From Labrys sp. KNU-23 (GTDB lineage: Bacteria > Pseudomonadota > Alphaproteobacteria > Rhizobiales > Labraceae), in NCBI RefSeq assembly GCF_008330945.1, contig NZ_CP043489.1, positions 1,612,001 to 1,676,000 on the forward strand: a DNA stretch of 64,000 nt, written 5' to 3'. The notes under the pieces were generated by a model, which worked only from the letters and a program-made list of their open reading frames with translations, was not told the DNA's origin and searched no databases. Both the position numbers and the translations under genes were made by a program. Shown piece after piece: positions 24,891 to 35,026 of this stretch. The stretch's first letter is position 1. Every line of letters starts with the position of its first letter.

Positions 24891-27298
24891 CCGCGCAGCC
24901 TCCCGCCATTGGGGTCGTGCAGGGGCGCCGCGCGCAGGATGGCGGGACGGTCCTCACCGAAAATGTCGATGGCGAAGGCGGCGCCGTCCTCGTGGTACTC
25001 GCTCTTGACGTAGCCGATGGCCAGGCTCTTGCCGACATAGTGGCCATAGCCACCCGAGGTGACGTGGCCGACAACCTTGCCGTCCTTGAGGATCGGCTCA
25101 TAGCCGATCACCTCGGTGCCGGTGTCGACTTCCAGCACGGCGAGGCGGCGCTTGGGCCCGCGTTCGCGTTCCGCCATGGCGGCGTCACGGCCGGTGAAGC
25201 CTTCCTTCCTGAAGTCTATGAAGAGGTCGAGCCCGGTTTCGGCCGGCGTGTAGTCGGGCCGGAAGTCCTTGTTGAAGGAGCCATAACCCTTTTCGAGGCG
25301 CAAGGAAGAGAGCGCCCTACCCCCGAACAGTTTGAGCCCGAGATCCGCGCCCGCCTCGACAATCTCGTCATAGAGCGTGGCTTGGAAGTCCGGCGTGGTC
25401 CACACCTCATAACCGAGCTCGCCGGTGAAGCCGGCGCGCGAGAAGATCACCGGAGACATGCCTACGGCGGTCTCCTTGACCGCGAACAGCTTGAAGGCGT
25501 CCGGCGAGAGATCCTCGCGCATGAGGCGCTGCATCAGCGTGCGGGCATTGGGCCCGGCGATGGAGAAGCCGGTCAGGGTCGAGGCGGCCGAGCGCACATG
25601 CACGTTTTCGGGCGGCCTTTGCTGCCAGAACCAGCGCATGTGATAGGCCTCGGCGAAGCCCGAGCCGATCAGGAGATAGCGATCCTGGGCGAGGCAGGCG
25701 ATGGAGAGATCGCCGACGATGCGCCCCTCATGGTTGAGCATCGGCGCGATCGCCATGCGGCCGGGCCTTGGCAGTTTGCAGGCCAGGAGCTTGTCGAGCC
25801 AGGCGCGCGCGCCGGCACCGGTGATCTCGTATTTGCCGTAGTTGGAGGTCTCGTAGAGGCCAACGGCTTCGCGCACCGCCAAGCATTCCGCCTTGACATG
25901 CGGGAAGGCGTTGGAACGCCGATAGGTCGGGTTCTCCGTGGGCTCGACGCCTGCAGGAGCGAACCAGAGCGCATGTTCCAGGCCGAAATTGGCGCCGAAC
26001 ACCGCGCCGGCCTTTTTCAGCCGGCCATAGATCGGGGTGCGACGCAGCGGGCGGGCATCCGGCAATTCCTCATTGGGGAAGGCGAGGCGAAAACGGCGGC
26101 GATAATTCTCGATCACCTTGGCCTTGGTGTAGCGCGGCGTGGCGAACACGCCGAAACGAGCGACATCCATGGCCATGATGTCGGCGCCCGGGTCGCCCTC
26201 GGCCATCCAGCGCGACAAAGTGAGGCCGATGCCGCCCCCCTGGCTGAAGCCCGCCATCACGGCGCAGGCGACCCAGAAATTCGGCAGGCCCTTGACCGGG
26301 CCGACCAGCGGGTTGCCGTCGGGGGCGAAGGTGAAGGGGCCGTTGATCGACTTCTTGATGCCGGCGCGCCCGACGGCAGGGAAATGCTCGAAGCCGACCT
26401 CGAGCTCGGGGGCGATGCGATCGAAATTATCGGGCAACAACTGGGTGGCGAAGTCGTCGGGCGTCTTGTCGACCGACCAGGGCGTGCAGTTGTGCTCATA
26501 GGTGCCGAGCAGCGCGCCCTTGCCTTCCTGGCGCACATAGATCTCGCCGGAAAAGTCGGTGGTGTTGATGATCTCCTTGTCGAGCCCTTCCAGCTCCGGG
26601 ATGGCCTCGGTGACGATGTAATGGTGCTCCATCGCCAGCACCGGCAGCTCGATGCCGACCATGCGCCCGATCTCGCGAGCCCACAGGCCGCCGGCATTCA
26701 CCACATGCTCGGCATGGATGGAGCCCTTGTCGGTGGCGACGTCCCAGGAGCCGTCGGGGCGCTGGCTGAGGCCGGTGACGCGGGTGAAGCGATGGATCTC
26801 GGCCCCGAGCTTGCGAGCCGCAGCAGCATAGGCATGGGTGGTGCCCCAGGGATCGACATGGCCGCCATCCGAACGCCAGAGCGCGCCGGTGAAATATTTC
26901 TCCTCGATCAGCACATTGCGGCGCTTGGCCTCGGCCACCGGGATGATCTCGGTTTCCATGTCGAGATAGCGGGCGCGGCTGGCCACCAGGCGCAGATAGT
27001 CCATCTCGCCTTCATTGGCGGCGAGCATCAGGCCGCCATTGGCATGGATGCCGCAGGACTGGCCGGTGAGGGCCTCCAACTCGCGATAGAGGTCGATCGT
27101 ATATTTCTGCAGCTTGGAGACGTTGGCGTCGCCGTTGAAGGTGTGCATGCCGCCGGCGGCGTGCCAGGTCGAGCCCGAGGTCAGCTCGTTCTTCTCGATG
27201 AGGGCGACGTCCGTCCAGCCGATCTTGGCCAGGTGATAGAGGATGGAACATCCCACCACGCCACCGCCGATCACCACGGCACGCACTTCGCTCTTCAT
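24887..27298 (-). CDS. Dimethylglycine/sarcosine dehydrogenase-like FAD protein with GcvT domains
   Basis: 803 aa. The N-terminal DAO-type FAD domain has VVIGGGVVGCSILYHLAK (GGGVVG at 11-16) and GSTWHAAGGMHTF; His46 sits where the family attaches FAD. The C-terminal half carries FAO_M, GCV_T and GCV_T_C domains (YETSNYGKYEITGAGARAWLDKLLA, FSRAGFTGELGYEVWTT, FKKEGFTG-type end), which pass the methyl carbon to tetrahydrofolate. It likely demethylates dimethylglycine or a similar N-methyl compound. It is coupled to the MttB-like gene. The start is taken at ATG 27298. Confidence 0.92.
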   Translation of the reverse strand: MKSEVRAVVIGGGVVGCSILYHLAKIGWTDVALIEKNELTSGSTWHAAGGMHTFNGDANVSKLQKYTIDLYRELEALTGQSCGIHANGGLMLAANEGEMDYLRLVASRARYLDMETEIIPVAEAKRRNVLIEEKYFTGALWRSDGGHVDPWGTTHAYAAAARKLGAEIHRFTRVTGLSQRPDGSWDVATDKGSIHAEHVVNAGGLWAREIGRMVGIELPVLAMEHHYIVTEAIPELEGLDKEIINTTDFSGEIYVRQEGKGALLGTYEHNCTPWSVDKTPDDFATQLLPDNFDRIAPELEVGFEHFPAVGRAGIKKSINGPFTFAPDGNPLVGPVKGLPNFWVACAVMAGFSQGGGIGLTLSRWMAEGDPGADIMAMDVARFGVFATPRYTKAKVIENYRRRFRLAFPNEELPDARPLRRTPIYGRLKKAGAVFGANFGLEHALWFAPAGVEPTENPTYRRSNAFPHVKAECLAVREAVGLYETSNYGKYEITGAGARAWLDKLLACKLPRPGRMAIAPMLNHEGRIVGDLSIACLAQDRYLLIGSGFAEAYHMRWFWQQRPPENVHVRSAASTLTGFSIAGPNARTLMQRLMREDLSPDAFKLFAVKETAVGMSPVIFSRAGFTGELGYEVWTTPDFQATLYDEIVEAGADLGLKLFGGRALSSLRLEKGYGSFNKDFRPDYTPAETGLDLFIDFRKEGFTGRDAAMAERERGPKRRLAVLEVDTGTEVIGYEPILKDGKVVGHVTSGGYGHYVGKSLAIGYVKSEYHEDGAAFAIDIFGEDRPAILRAAPLHDPNGGRLRG

Positions 27299-27471
27299 TC
27301 TCGGGACCCTTTCAAAGCATGAGTCCCTGATACACGACATCAGCCCGCTTCGCGACGATGGTAGGGAAAACGCATCGATGACAAAACAAACATGACGGGA
27401 GTCAACCTGTCAGATTTTTCAGGCCAAAAGTGAGAATAGAAAACAAATGATGACTAAGGAAACGCATTGAT

Positions 27472-27557
27472 CCTGGGATCGCAGGCTTCCAGCCTGCATC
27501 TCCTCTGCCCCAGGCGTAGCGTTTCCAAGATGCAGGCTGGAAGCCTGCGATCCCAGG
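27472..27557. repeat. Palindromic repeat family B, perfect 30-bp inverted repeat
   Basis: CCTGGGATCGCAGGCTTCCA... (27472-27501) and its exact 30-base reverse complement (27528-27557) are separated by 26 bases. It lies between the Na+/H+ antiporter 3' end and the flavoprotein promoter, ending two bases from the antiporter stop codon. Confidence 0.9.
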
Positions 27558-27559
27558 GT

Positions 27560-29182
27560 TCACCCCGTCGCAAAGCGGGCCTCGAGCAGATCGAGCTCAC
27601 GCACCAATCTGCGGGCCACCTCGTCCGATAGCCGCCGGGTGCGGGCGAATTGGTAGATCTGGTCGCGTTCGGCACGCAGGCCCGCCAGGCGCAGCTGGCG
27701 CTCGATCTCGTCGATGCGGCGCATCAGCTCGGCTTCCTCGCCGGTCTGCGACCGCCCGTCGATGCGCTGGCGATAGAGGTCCATGATGCGCACGCTGGCA
27801 TCGGCATAGAGATCGGCATCGCTGCGCCCCAGCCCGAGCTCGTGCTGGGTCCGCTCGATGGCCTTGATGGCGGCCTCGGCAGCGGCGATGCGGGCCTGGT
27901 CTTCTTCTTCCTGGTGTGAGGGTTCGGGCGGTAGCTCCAACCCCGTCAGCAGGCGAGGAAGGCCCACGCTCGCCGCCACCAGCGACATCACGATCACTCC
28001 GGCCGCCAGGAAGATGGCGAGATCGCGCGCCGGGAAGGGCGAGCCATCGGTCAGGGTCAGCGGCAGCGTCAGCACGCCGGCCAGGGTAATGGCACCGCGC
28101 ACGCCGGCCAGCGAGGCGGCGGCGATCAACCGCCAGCTCGGCAGCAATATCGTCTTGCCCTTGCGGGCGGCGCGAAACAGGGTGAAACGCAGCGAGGTCC
28201 ACACCCACAGGAAACGCAGGATCGCCAGCGCCAGCGTGATGGCCAGGACATAGACGATCATCCAGATCGCGCCATGACTTCTTGCCGCGGCGGCGACGAT
28301 CTGCGGGATCTGCTCGCCGAGCAGCACGAAGATGATGCCGTTGGCCGCGAACTGCACCATGTCCCACACGGCGCCGCCACGCATGCGGGCAGCGACCAGC
28401 GATTGGCCGAGGCGCTCGACATAGCTCATGGTCATGCCGGCGGCGACGGCGGCCAGGATGCCGGAGCAATGCAGTTCTTCGGCCAGGAGATAGGCGGCGA
28501 AGGGGATCAGCAGGCTGACCAGCACCTGCGAGCCCGCCTCGTCGCCGAAGCGGCGCGCGACCCAGCGATTGGCCAGGGACGCGCCCCAGGTGACGGCGAT
28601 GCCGATGGCGATGCCGCCGCTCGCCACCCAGAGGAAGGTGCCGAGCGCGCTGGTGAAGGAGAAGGTGCCGGTTAGGGCCGCGGCAACGGCAAAACGCATG
28701 CAGACCAGGCCGGAGGCGTCGTTCAGCAGCGACTCCCCTTCCAGCACATGCATCAGCCGCTTGGGGATGGGCACCCTGGCCGCGATGGCCGATACCGCGA
28801 TCGGGTCGGTCGGCGAAACGACGGCCGCAAGCGCGAAAGCCACCGCCAGCGGCATGGACGGGATCAGCCAGTGGATGAAAAAGCCGACACCGATCACGGT
28901 GAACACCACCAGGCCCAGGGCCAGCTCGATGATGGTGCCCTTGTCGCGAAACAGGCCGTCCTTGGGAATGCGCCAGCCATCCAGGAACAAAAGCGGCGGC
29001 AGGAACAGGAGAAAGAAGACCTGCGGGTCGAGCTCGACCCTGAAATTGGCAAAGGAGGCGATGATTGCGCCGAAGCCGATCTGGACCAGCGGCAGGGGCA
29101 GGACGATCGGCAGCATCCTGGCCAGCACGCCGCTGAGGACGACAGCCAGCAATAAAAGTAGAATGACCGAGATCGTCTCCAT
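27560..29182 (-). CDS. Na+/H+ antiporter, CPA1 family (NhaP-type)
   Basis: 540-aa inner-membrane exchanger with about 12 hydrophobic spans, then a cytoplasmic helical tail (ARIAAAEAAIKAIERTQHELGLG onward). CPA1 signatures are present: FLLFLPPLLFLDGWRIP, AAVVSPTDPIAVSAIAARVPIPKRL and LEGESLLNDASGLV, with the ion-binding Asp in NDA. AAGGTG precedes ATG 29182. It would export Na+ or K+ for H+ and aid pH and salt tolerance; a link to the betaine (osmolyte) genes on either side is only suggestive. Confidence 0.92.
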   Translation of the reverse strand: METISVILLLLLAVVLSGVLARMLPIVLPLPLVQIGFGAIIASFANFRVELDPQVFFLLFLPPLLFLDGWRIPKDGLFRDKGTIIELALGLVVFTVIGVGFFIHWLIPSMPLAVAFALAAVVSPTDPIAVSAIAARVPIPKRLMHVLEGESLLNDASGLVCMRFAVAAALTGTFSFTSALGTFLWVASGGIAIGIAVTWGASLANRWVARRFGDEAGSQVLVSLLIPFAAYLLAEELHCSGILAAVAAGMTMSYVERLGQSLVAARMRGGAVWDMVQFAANGIIFVLLGEQIPQIVAAAARSHGAIWMIVYVLAITLALAILRFLWVWTSLRFTLFRAARKGKTILLPSWRLIAAASLAGVRGAITLAGVLTLPLTLTDGSPFPARDLAIFLAAGVIVMSLVAASVGLPRLLTGLELPPEPSHQEEEDQARIAAAEAAIKAIERTQHELGLGRSDADLYADASVRIMDLYRQRIDGRSQTGEEAELMRRIDEIERQLRLAGLRAERDQIYQFARTRRLSDEVARRLVRELDLLEARFATG

Positions 29183-29505
29183 GCCCACCTTATCCGCTCG
29201 TGACGCGGCCAAGCTAGGAAGCGGCTGTTAAGATATTGTTGACCAGTCCGAGTTTTCACCAGTTCTCAAGGGCGTGTCGGATCCCATTCCCGCCGGCCGG
29301 GCGAGCCTTTCCTAAGGAATCCGGCGCGGCCGAAACCCGATCGTCGGAATAGCTCACAACAACGAGCACAGGACGTTCAATGGATTGGGAATAGACGCAA
29401 TTGTCCATTGCGCGACATGTTGGCTTAATCCTAGGTTGAACCCGACGGTGGACCTGCAAAACATTTGGGCTGCCTTGCCGGTAAAGCGGCGTCGGGGGAA
29501 ACATA
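29183..29505. promoter_or_regulatory. Divergent promoter region, antiporter / DUF485-actP
   Basis: 323 bases without a gene, containing the promoters for the leftward antiporter and the rightward DUF485-actP pair. I see no repeat-family element. The rightward ribosome-binding site GGGGGAA lies five bases before ATG 29506. Confidence 0.5.
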
Positions 29506-29808
29506 ATGTCTTCTTACAAATCCATTGAACAAAATCCGAAATATCAGGAACTGGTACGGCGCCGAAGAACGCTCAGCCTCACGCTTTCGGCGATCATGAT
29601 GATCATCTATTTCGGCTTCATCCTGGTCGTTGCCTATCTGCCCGGCGTGCTCGGGCAGCATCTGGGCACGGGCGTCACCACCATCGGCATTCCGATCGGC
29701 ATCCTCGTCATCGTCGCCGCCTTCATCCTCACCGGCATCTATGTCCGCAAGGCCAACGCTGTATTCGACACGCTGACCCAGGAGATCGTCAAGGAGGCAC
29801 GCGGATGA
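29506..29808 (+). CDS. DUF485 membrane protein, partner of ActP
   Basis: 100 aa with two transmembrane helices ([21 protein letters not shown] and [21 protein letters not shown]) and the DUF485 N-terminal pattern [15 protein letters not shown]. This YjcH-like protein is almost always encoded just before acetate/pyruvate symporters. Its stop overlaps the actP start (ATGA, 29805-29808). Confidence 0.93.
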   Translation: MSSYKSIEQNPKYQELVRRRRTLSLTLSAIMMIIYFGFILVVAYLPGVLGQHLGTGVTTIGIPIGILVIVAAFILTGIYVRKANAVFDTLTQEIVKEARG

Positions 29809-31481
29809 AGCGCAGCACCCTCATCCTGGCAGCCTTCCTGCCGGCTCTCACGGCCACCCAGGCCCTCGCCGATGCGGTCTCCGGACCGGTCCAGCAGCAG
29901 GCGACCAACTGGCACGCCATCATCATGTTCGGCCTGTTCGTCCTCCTCACGCTGGGGATCACCGCCTGGGCCGCCAGCCGCACCAAGTCGGCCTCGCAAT
30001 TCTACACGGCGGGCGGCGGCATCACCGGTTTCCAGAACGGCCTCGCCATCGCCGGCGACTTCATGTCCGCGGCCTCTTTCCTCGGCATTTCCGGCCTGGT
30101 CTACATGAAGGGCTATGACGGCCTGATCTATTCGATCGGCTGGCTGGTCGGCTGGCCGATCGTCACCTTCCTGATCGCCGAGCCCTTGCGCAATCTCGGC
30201 AAGTTCACCTTCGCGGACGTCGCCTCCTTCCGCTTCAAACAGGCACCGATCCGCGTACTCGCCACGTTCGGTACGCTGGTGACGGTGGCCTTCTACCTGA
30301 TCGCCCAGATGGTCGGTGCCGGCAAGCTGATCCAGTTGCTGTTCGGCCTGCAATACAGCTACGCCGTCGTCATCGTCGGCGTGCTGATGATGCTCTACGT
30401 CACCTTCGGCGGCATGGTGGCCACCACCTGGGTACAGTTGATCAAGGCCTGCCTGCTGCTCGGCGGTGCCACCTTCATGGCCCTGATGGTGCTGCTCACC
30501 TTCAACTTCAGCCCCGAGGCCCTGTTTGCCAAGGCGGTGGAAGTCCATCCCAAAGGGGCGGCAATCATGCAGCCGGGCACGCTCGCCAATCCGCTCTCGG
30601 CGATCTCGCTCGGTCTTGCCTTGATGTTCGGCACGGCCGGCCTGCCACATATCCTGATGCGCTTCTTCACCGTCGCCGATGCCAAGGAAGCCCGCAAGTC
30701 GGTGTTCTACGCCACCGGCTTCATCGGCTATTTCTACATCCTCACCTTCATCATCGGCTTCGGCGCCATCACTTTGGTTTCGACCAACCCGGCCTTCCTG
30801 ACCGATCCGGCCAAGGGCCTGGAGGCGATCCGGGGAGGCATCAACATGCCCGCCATCCATCTGGCCTCGGCGGTGGGCGGCGACATCTTCCTTGGCTTCA
30901 TCGCCGCCGTCGCCTTCGCCACCATCCTTGCCGTGGTCTCCGGCCTGACGCTCGCCGGCGCCTCGGCCATCAGCCATGACCTCTATGCCACGGTGATCAA
31001 GGGCGGCAAGGCCAAGGAGCAGGACGAGATCCGCGTCTCCAAGATCACCACCATCGTGCTCGGCGTGATCGCCATGGGGCTCGGCATCACCTTCGAGAAC
31101 GTCAACGTGGCCTTCATGGTGGGCCTGGCCTTCGCCATCGCCGCCTCCTGCAACTTCCCGGTGCTGCTGATGTCGATGATGTGGCGCGGCATGACCACGC
31201 GCGGGGCGGTGATGGGCGGCTATCTCGGCCTGATCTCCGCCTTGCTCGGCGTCATCTTCTCGCCCGGCGTGTGGGAAGCCGTGCTCCAGCATCCCAAGGG
31301 CTCGGCGCCGTTCCCCTATGAAAACCCGGCACTGTTCTCGATGATCCTCGCCTTTGCCGGCATCTGGCTGTTCTCCAAGCTCGACAACAGCCAGCGCGCT
31401 GCCGAGGACCGGGCCGGCTTTGACGATCAATATGTCCGGTCGCAAACCGGCATCGGCGCCACGGCAGCCAGCAAGCATTAA
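29805..31481 (+). CDS. actP: Cation/acetate symporter ActP
   Basis: 558-aa sodium:solute symporter (SSS) for short-chain monocarboxylates. A signal-like N-terminus ([17 protein letters not shown]) is cleaved in E. coli ActP homologues. Family motifs: [31 protein letters not shown] (Na+ site region), [26 protein letters not shown] and [16 protein letters not shown]. It is coupled to DUF485 and followed by a strong terminator at 31506-31537. Confidence 0.96.
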   Translation: MKRSTLILAAFLPALTATQALADAVSGPVQQQATNWHAIIMFGLFVLLTLGITAWAASRTKSASQFYTAGGGITGFQNGLAIAGDFMSAASFLGISGLVYMKGYDGLIYSIGWLVGWPIVTFLIAEPLRNLGKFTFADVASFRFKQAPIRVLATFGTLVTVAFYLIAQMVGAGKLIQLLFGLQYSYAVVIVGVLMMLYVTFGGMVATTWVQLIKACLLLGGATFMALMVLLTFNFSPEALFAKAVEVHPKGAAIMQPGTLANPLSAISLGLALMFGTAGLPHILMRFFTVADAKEARKSVFYATGFIGYFYILTFIIGFGAITLVSTNPAFLTDPAKGLEAIRGGINMPAIHLASAVGGDIFLGFIAAVAFATILAVVSGLTLAGASAISHDLYATVIKGGKAKEQDEIRVSKITTIVLGVIAMGLGITFENVNVAFMVGLAFAIAASCNFPVLLMSMMWRGMTTRGAVMGGYLGLISALLGVIFSPGVWEAVLQHPKGSAPFPYENPALFSMILAFAGIWLFSKLDNSQRAAEDRAGFDDQYVRSQTGIGATAASKH

Positions 31482-31505
31482 GGCTCGCGGCATCGTTCGC
31501 AAATG

Positions 31506-31537
31506 AGCGCTCCGCCTTCCCGGGCGGGGCGCTTTTC
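31506..31537 (+). terminator. Rho-independent terminator after actP
   Basis: An 11-bp stem, AGCGCTCCGCC and GGCGGGGCGCT (one G-T wobble), with a six-base loop, followed by TTTT. It starts 24 bases past the actP stop. Confidence 0.85.
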
Positions 31538-31573
31538 CCGGGAGAGCCAGCAAGGATGCTGGCGGTCCCAGGA

Positions 31574-34500
31574 TCAATCCAGCTTCAGGCCATATTCGGC
31601 CGCACTCTCGACCAGCACCTCGGCGAAGGCCTGGGCCAGGGTCGAAGGGATGAAGAGATCGTAGGCCGGCTCGTCGGAGACCTGGTGCAGCAGGACGGGC
31701 ATCTGCGCCATCAGGGTGCGTGCGACATGGCCAGGCCCGAACACGCGCGGATGCAGGTCGATCCGGCATAGTTTCATCAGCGTGGTACGCGCCTTGGCGC
31801 CCGACAGGCGCAGCACGCCGAAGGCCGAGGCGAGATCCACCACCGAGGCGTTCTCGCCGAGAGCATGTTTCAGACTGACGGCAAGGCTGCCCGGACGCCC
31901 CTGCTTGTCCAGGACCAGCCAGTCGCCAGGCCCAGATGACAGTACCTTCAGCGCCCCTGAGACCGCCGATCGGCCGGGCTCCGGCAGATCCAGCCCGAAC
32001 TCCGCCTGGAGGGCCCGGCGCAAGCCCGCCTCGCCATCCCGCCGCAGCTTGATCTCCGCGATGTCGGGACTACGCTCGGCCAGTTGCACCTCGGCGAGGC
32101 GATCGGAGGGGCGGTCCGGGATCAAGGCGTGATGGCCGGGCACGGAGCGCGGCAAGACCAGCGGCTCGACGGCCCCGACCGGCGAGGCATCCTTCACCCT
32201 GAGGTTGTCCGGATCGACGAAATGCGGGGAGACGATGGTGACATCGCAAGCCTCGCCACGCACGGGATCGGCGGCATGCAGTCTCTGGCCGATCCGTTCC
32301 TTGCCGCCGCGCAGCAGGGCAAGGCCGATGAAGCCCTCCCCCTGCGTGGTTGGGCAGGCGGCGGTAACGAAACCCAGGCTCTCCTTGGCTTCGGCGGAGG
32401 CGGTGAGATGGGCGCCGGCCCGCAGCTTCTGCGCGGGATCGTCCACCTTCACGCCAACCAGGACAAGGCGCCCAGCCTCGGTCAGGCCGGGACGACCGGC
32501 CAGGACGCGGCCGACATAATCACCCTTCTTCTTGAGCATGCGGCCAAGGCCGAGATCATCGGCCGTGGTCTGGCCGTTGAGCTCGCTGCCCGCCACATGC
32601 CCTTTCTCAATCCTGAGCAGATTGAGGGCATCGAGCCCATAGGGCTTGATGCCGAAGGGCTTGCCGGCGGCGAGGATCGCTTCCCAGACCGGCTCGGCAT
32701 GACCCGATGGCACGCAGACCTCATAGGCGAGCTCGCCCGAGAAGCTGATGCGGAAGAGCCGGCCGGAAACCCCGGCAATCATCGTCTCGGCGACGGCCAT
32801 GAAGGGGAAGGCCGCATCATCGAGGTCCTGGCCGGTGATGCGGGCGAGCACCGCCCTGGCCTTCGGCCCGGCCACCGCGAAGGTCGCCCATTGATCGGCG
32901 ACGTTGGTGATCTGGACGTCGAGATCGGGCCACACCACCTGATGGTGGAATTCGAGATGTTCCAGCACCGGCCCGGCATTGGCCGTGGTGGTGGTGACGA
33001 AATAATGATCCTCGGTCAGCCTGGAAGTGGTGCCGTCGTCGAAGACGATGCCATCCTCCCGCAGCATCAGGCCGTAGCGGGCTCGTCCCACCGGCAGGGA
33101 CGAAAAGCCGTTGGCATAGATGCGATCGAGGAAGACGCCGGCATCGCGGCCCTGGACGTCGATCTTGCCGAGCGAGGAGGCATCGGTGACGCCGACGGCT
33201 TCGCGCACGGCCCTGGCTTCGGCCAGCACCGGCGCCCAGCTGGTATCGCGCGAGGGGGAATAGACCAGGGGCCGCAGCCAGAGGCCGAGCTTGACGAAGA
33301 CGGCCCCCTGCCGCGAATGCCAGTCATGCAGAGCGAGCCGGCGCTTGGGGCGGAAATGCTCGCCCGTCTCCGCGCCGGCAAGCGCGCCGAAGGAGACCGG
33401 CGAGGCATAGGGCCGGAAGGTCGGCAGACCCGTTTCGGCGATGCTCTCGCCCTTCGCTTCGGCCAGGATGGCACTGCCAACGAGGCCGCCGGTCTTGCCC
33501 TGGTCGGTCGCCATGCCGAGCGTGGTGTAGCGCTTGGCATGCTCGACATGCGCATAGCCTTCGCGCACCGCCAGCCGCAGGTCGTCGGCGGTGACGTCAT
33601 GCTGCAGATCGACGAAGGCCTTGCCGGAGCCGCGCGAAACCTTGGCCTCCCAGAAGGGGTGGGGCGGCGTGCCCTCGCCCGCCGTTCCCGCGGCATCGCC
33701 CACGAGCTCGATCCGCTCATTGCCCTTGGCGCAGAAGGCCACGGCCTTGTCGTCCCAGTCGAAGGGCAGTCGGGCCTGGCCGGCGAGCTGCAGGCGGGGA
33801 TCGTGCCCACCAGAGACGCAGAGCAGATCGGCCAGCAGCATTTGCGGCCGCAGCCTGGCTGCGACAGGCGTGATGGTCAGGACATGCAGGGGCGCGCCCT
33901 CGGTGGCGGAGACCTGCGATCCAAACCAGACGGGGATGCCAGCTCGTTCCGCCTCGCGGCCCGCGGCAGAATCAGGTCTGACGTCGATGACCCCGGCGAT
34001 CTCGACGCCGGCCTCGGCAAGCTGCCTCACCGCATCATAGGCGCGATCATTGTTGACGAAGAAGGCCGCCCGCCGGCCGGGCGCCACGCCGAACCGCGCG
34101 ACATAGGCCGTAGCGGCCGAAGCCAGCATCACGCCCGGCCTATCATTGCCGGGAAAGACGATCAGGCGTTCCTGCGCGCCGGTGGCGAGCACAATCCGGC
34201 CCGGACGGATGATCCATTGGCGCTGGCGCACCTCGCGCTGCCCGGGCGTGATGCGGTGATCGGCTACCCGCTCGACGGCGCCGACGACCAGCCCGTCATA
34301 GAGGCCGTAGGCGCCGGTGCGGTTGAGCAGCATTACCTCGGGAAGCGCCACCAGTTCGGCGAGCTTGTCGGTCAGGCCTTCACGTGCAGCGGGGTCGAGC
34401 AGCGCCGAGCCGCCAAAGGCGAAATCCTGCTCCAGCACGATCACGCGCTTGCCGGCCCGCCCCGCCGCCAGGGCACTGTCAAGCCCTGCTGGCCCGGAGC

Positions 34501-35026
34501 CGACGACCAGCAGATCGCAATGGGCATGCATGGTGTCGTAGCTGTCGGGATCGGGCTCGCGCGCCGCCCGCCCCAGCCCTGCCGCCCGGCGGATCAGCGG
34601 CTCATAGACCTTCTCCCACCAGGCCGCCGGCCACATGAAGGTCTTGTAGTAGAAGCCCGCCGGCAGAAAGGGCGACAGCCAGCCATTCACCGCGCCGAGA
34701 TCGAAGCCGAGCGAGGGCCAGCGATTCTGGCTCACTGCCTCCAGCCCCTCGAAGAGCTCGATGGTGGTGGCGGGGATATTGGGTTCGCGCCGGGCGCCCC
34801 GGCGCAGTTCCACCAGGGCCGACGGCTCTTCCGGCCCGGCCGTGAAGATGCCGCGCGGCCGGTGATATTTGAACGAGCGCCCGACGATGCGCACGCCATT
34901 GGCCATCAGGGCTGAGGCGAGGGTGTCGCCGCGATAGCCGTGCAGGATCTTGCCGTCGAAACGGAAGGACAGCGGCTTGCCGCGATCGATCTGTCCGCCC
35001 TCGGCGAGGCGATGGGGTCCGCTCAT
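31574..35026 (-). CDS. soxA: Sarcosine oxidase alpha subunit fused to a gamma-subunit domain (SoxA-SoxG)
   Basis: 1150 aa, about 150-180 longer than a usual SoxA. Residues 15-80 form the Fer2_4-type N-terminal domain (KPLSFRFDGKILHGYRGDTL). The NAD-binding domain has VVGSGPAGLDSALAAGRAGK (175-181 core). C-terminal GCV_T/GCV_T_C domains follow (FSGELAYEVCVPSGHAEPVW, LRIEKGHVAGSEL, CDVTIVSPHFVDPDNLRV). A usual SoxA ends about there. Here about 205 residues continue (946-1150) with SoxG-like content: LAERSPDIAEIKLRRDGEAGLRRALQ, SSGPGDWLVLDKQGR, VVDLASAFGVLRLSGAKARTTLMKLCRIDLHPRVF. The enzyme oxidises sarcosine to glycine, peroxide and methylene-THF. The start overlaps the soxD stop (ATGA). No separate soxG follows. 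Confidence 0.93.
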   Translation of the reverse strand: MSGPHRLAEGGQIDRGKPLSFRFDGKILHGYRGDTLASALMANGVRIVGRSFKYHRPRGIFTAGPEEPSALVELRRGARREPNIPATTIELFEGLEAVSQNRWPSLGFDLGAVNGWLSPFLPAGFYYKTFMWPAAWWEKVYEPLIRRAAGLGRAAREPDPDSYDTMHAHCDLLVVGSGPAGLDSALAAGRAGKRVIVLEQDFAFGGSALLDPAAREGLTDKLAELVALPEVMLLNRTGAYGLYDGLVVGAVERVADHRITPGQREVRQRQWIIRPGRIVLATGAQERLIVFPGNDRPGVMLASAATAYVARFGVAPGRRAAFFVNNDRAYDAVRQLAEAGVEIAGVIDVRPDSAAGREAERAGIPVWFGSQVSATEGAPLHVLTITPVAARLRPQMLLADLLCVSGGHDPRLQLAGQARLPFDWDDKAVAFCAKGNERIELVGDAAGTAGEGTPPHPFWEAKVSRGSGKAFVDLQHDVTADDLRLAVREGYAHVEHAKRYTTLGMATDQGKTGGLVGSAILAEAKGESIAETGLPTFRPYASPVSFGALAGAETGEHFRPKRRLALHDWHSRQGAVFVKLGLWLRPLVYSPSRDTSWAPVLAEARAVREAVGVTDASSLGKIDVQGRDAGVFLDRIYANGFSSLPVGRARYGLMLREDGIVFDDGTTSRLTEDHYFVTTTTANAGPVLEHLEFHHQVVWPDLDVQITNVADQWATFAVAGPKARAVLARITGQDLDDAAFPFMAVAETMIAGVSGRLFRISFSGELAYEVCVPSGHAEPVWEAILAAGKPFGIKPYGLDALNLLRIEKGHVAGSELNGQTTADDLGLGRMLKKKGDYVGRVLAGRPGLTEAGRLVLVGVKVDDPAQKLRAGAHLTASAEAKESLGFVTAACPTTQGEGFIGLALLRGGKERIGQRLHAADPVRGEACDVTIVSPHFVDPDNLRVKDASPVGAVEPLVLPRSVPGHHALIPDRPSDRLAEVQLAERSPDIAEIKLRRDGEAGLRRALQAEFGLDLPEPGRSAVSGALKVLSSGPGDWLVLDKQGRPGSLAVSLKHALGENASVVDLASAFGVLRLSGAKARTTLMKLCRIDLHPRVFGPGHVARTLMAQMPVLLHQVSDEPAYDLFIPSTLAQAFAEVLVESAAEYGLKLD

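Noticed and set aside
32084..34915. A 943-codon plus-strand open frame opposite soxA
   Set aside because: Runs antisense through conserved SoxA motifs and shows only low-complexity His/Gly/Ala-rich sequence typical of antisense frames.
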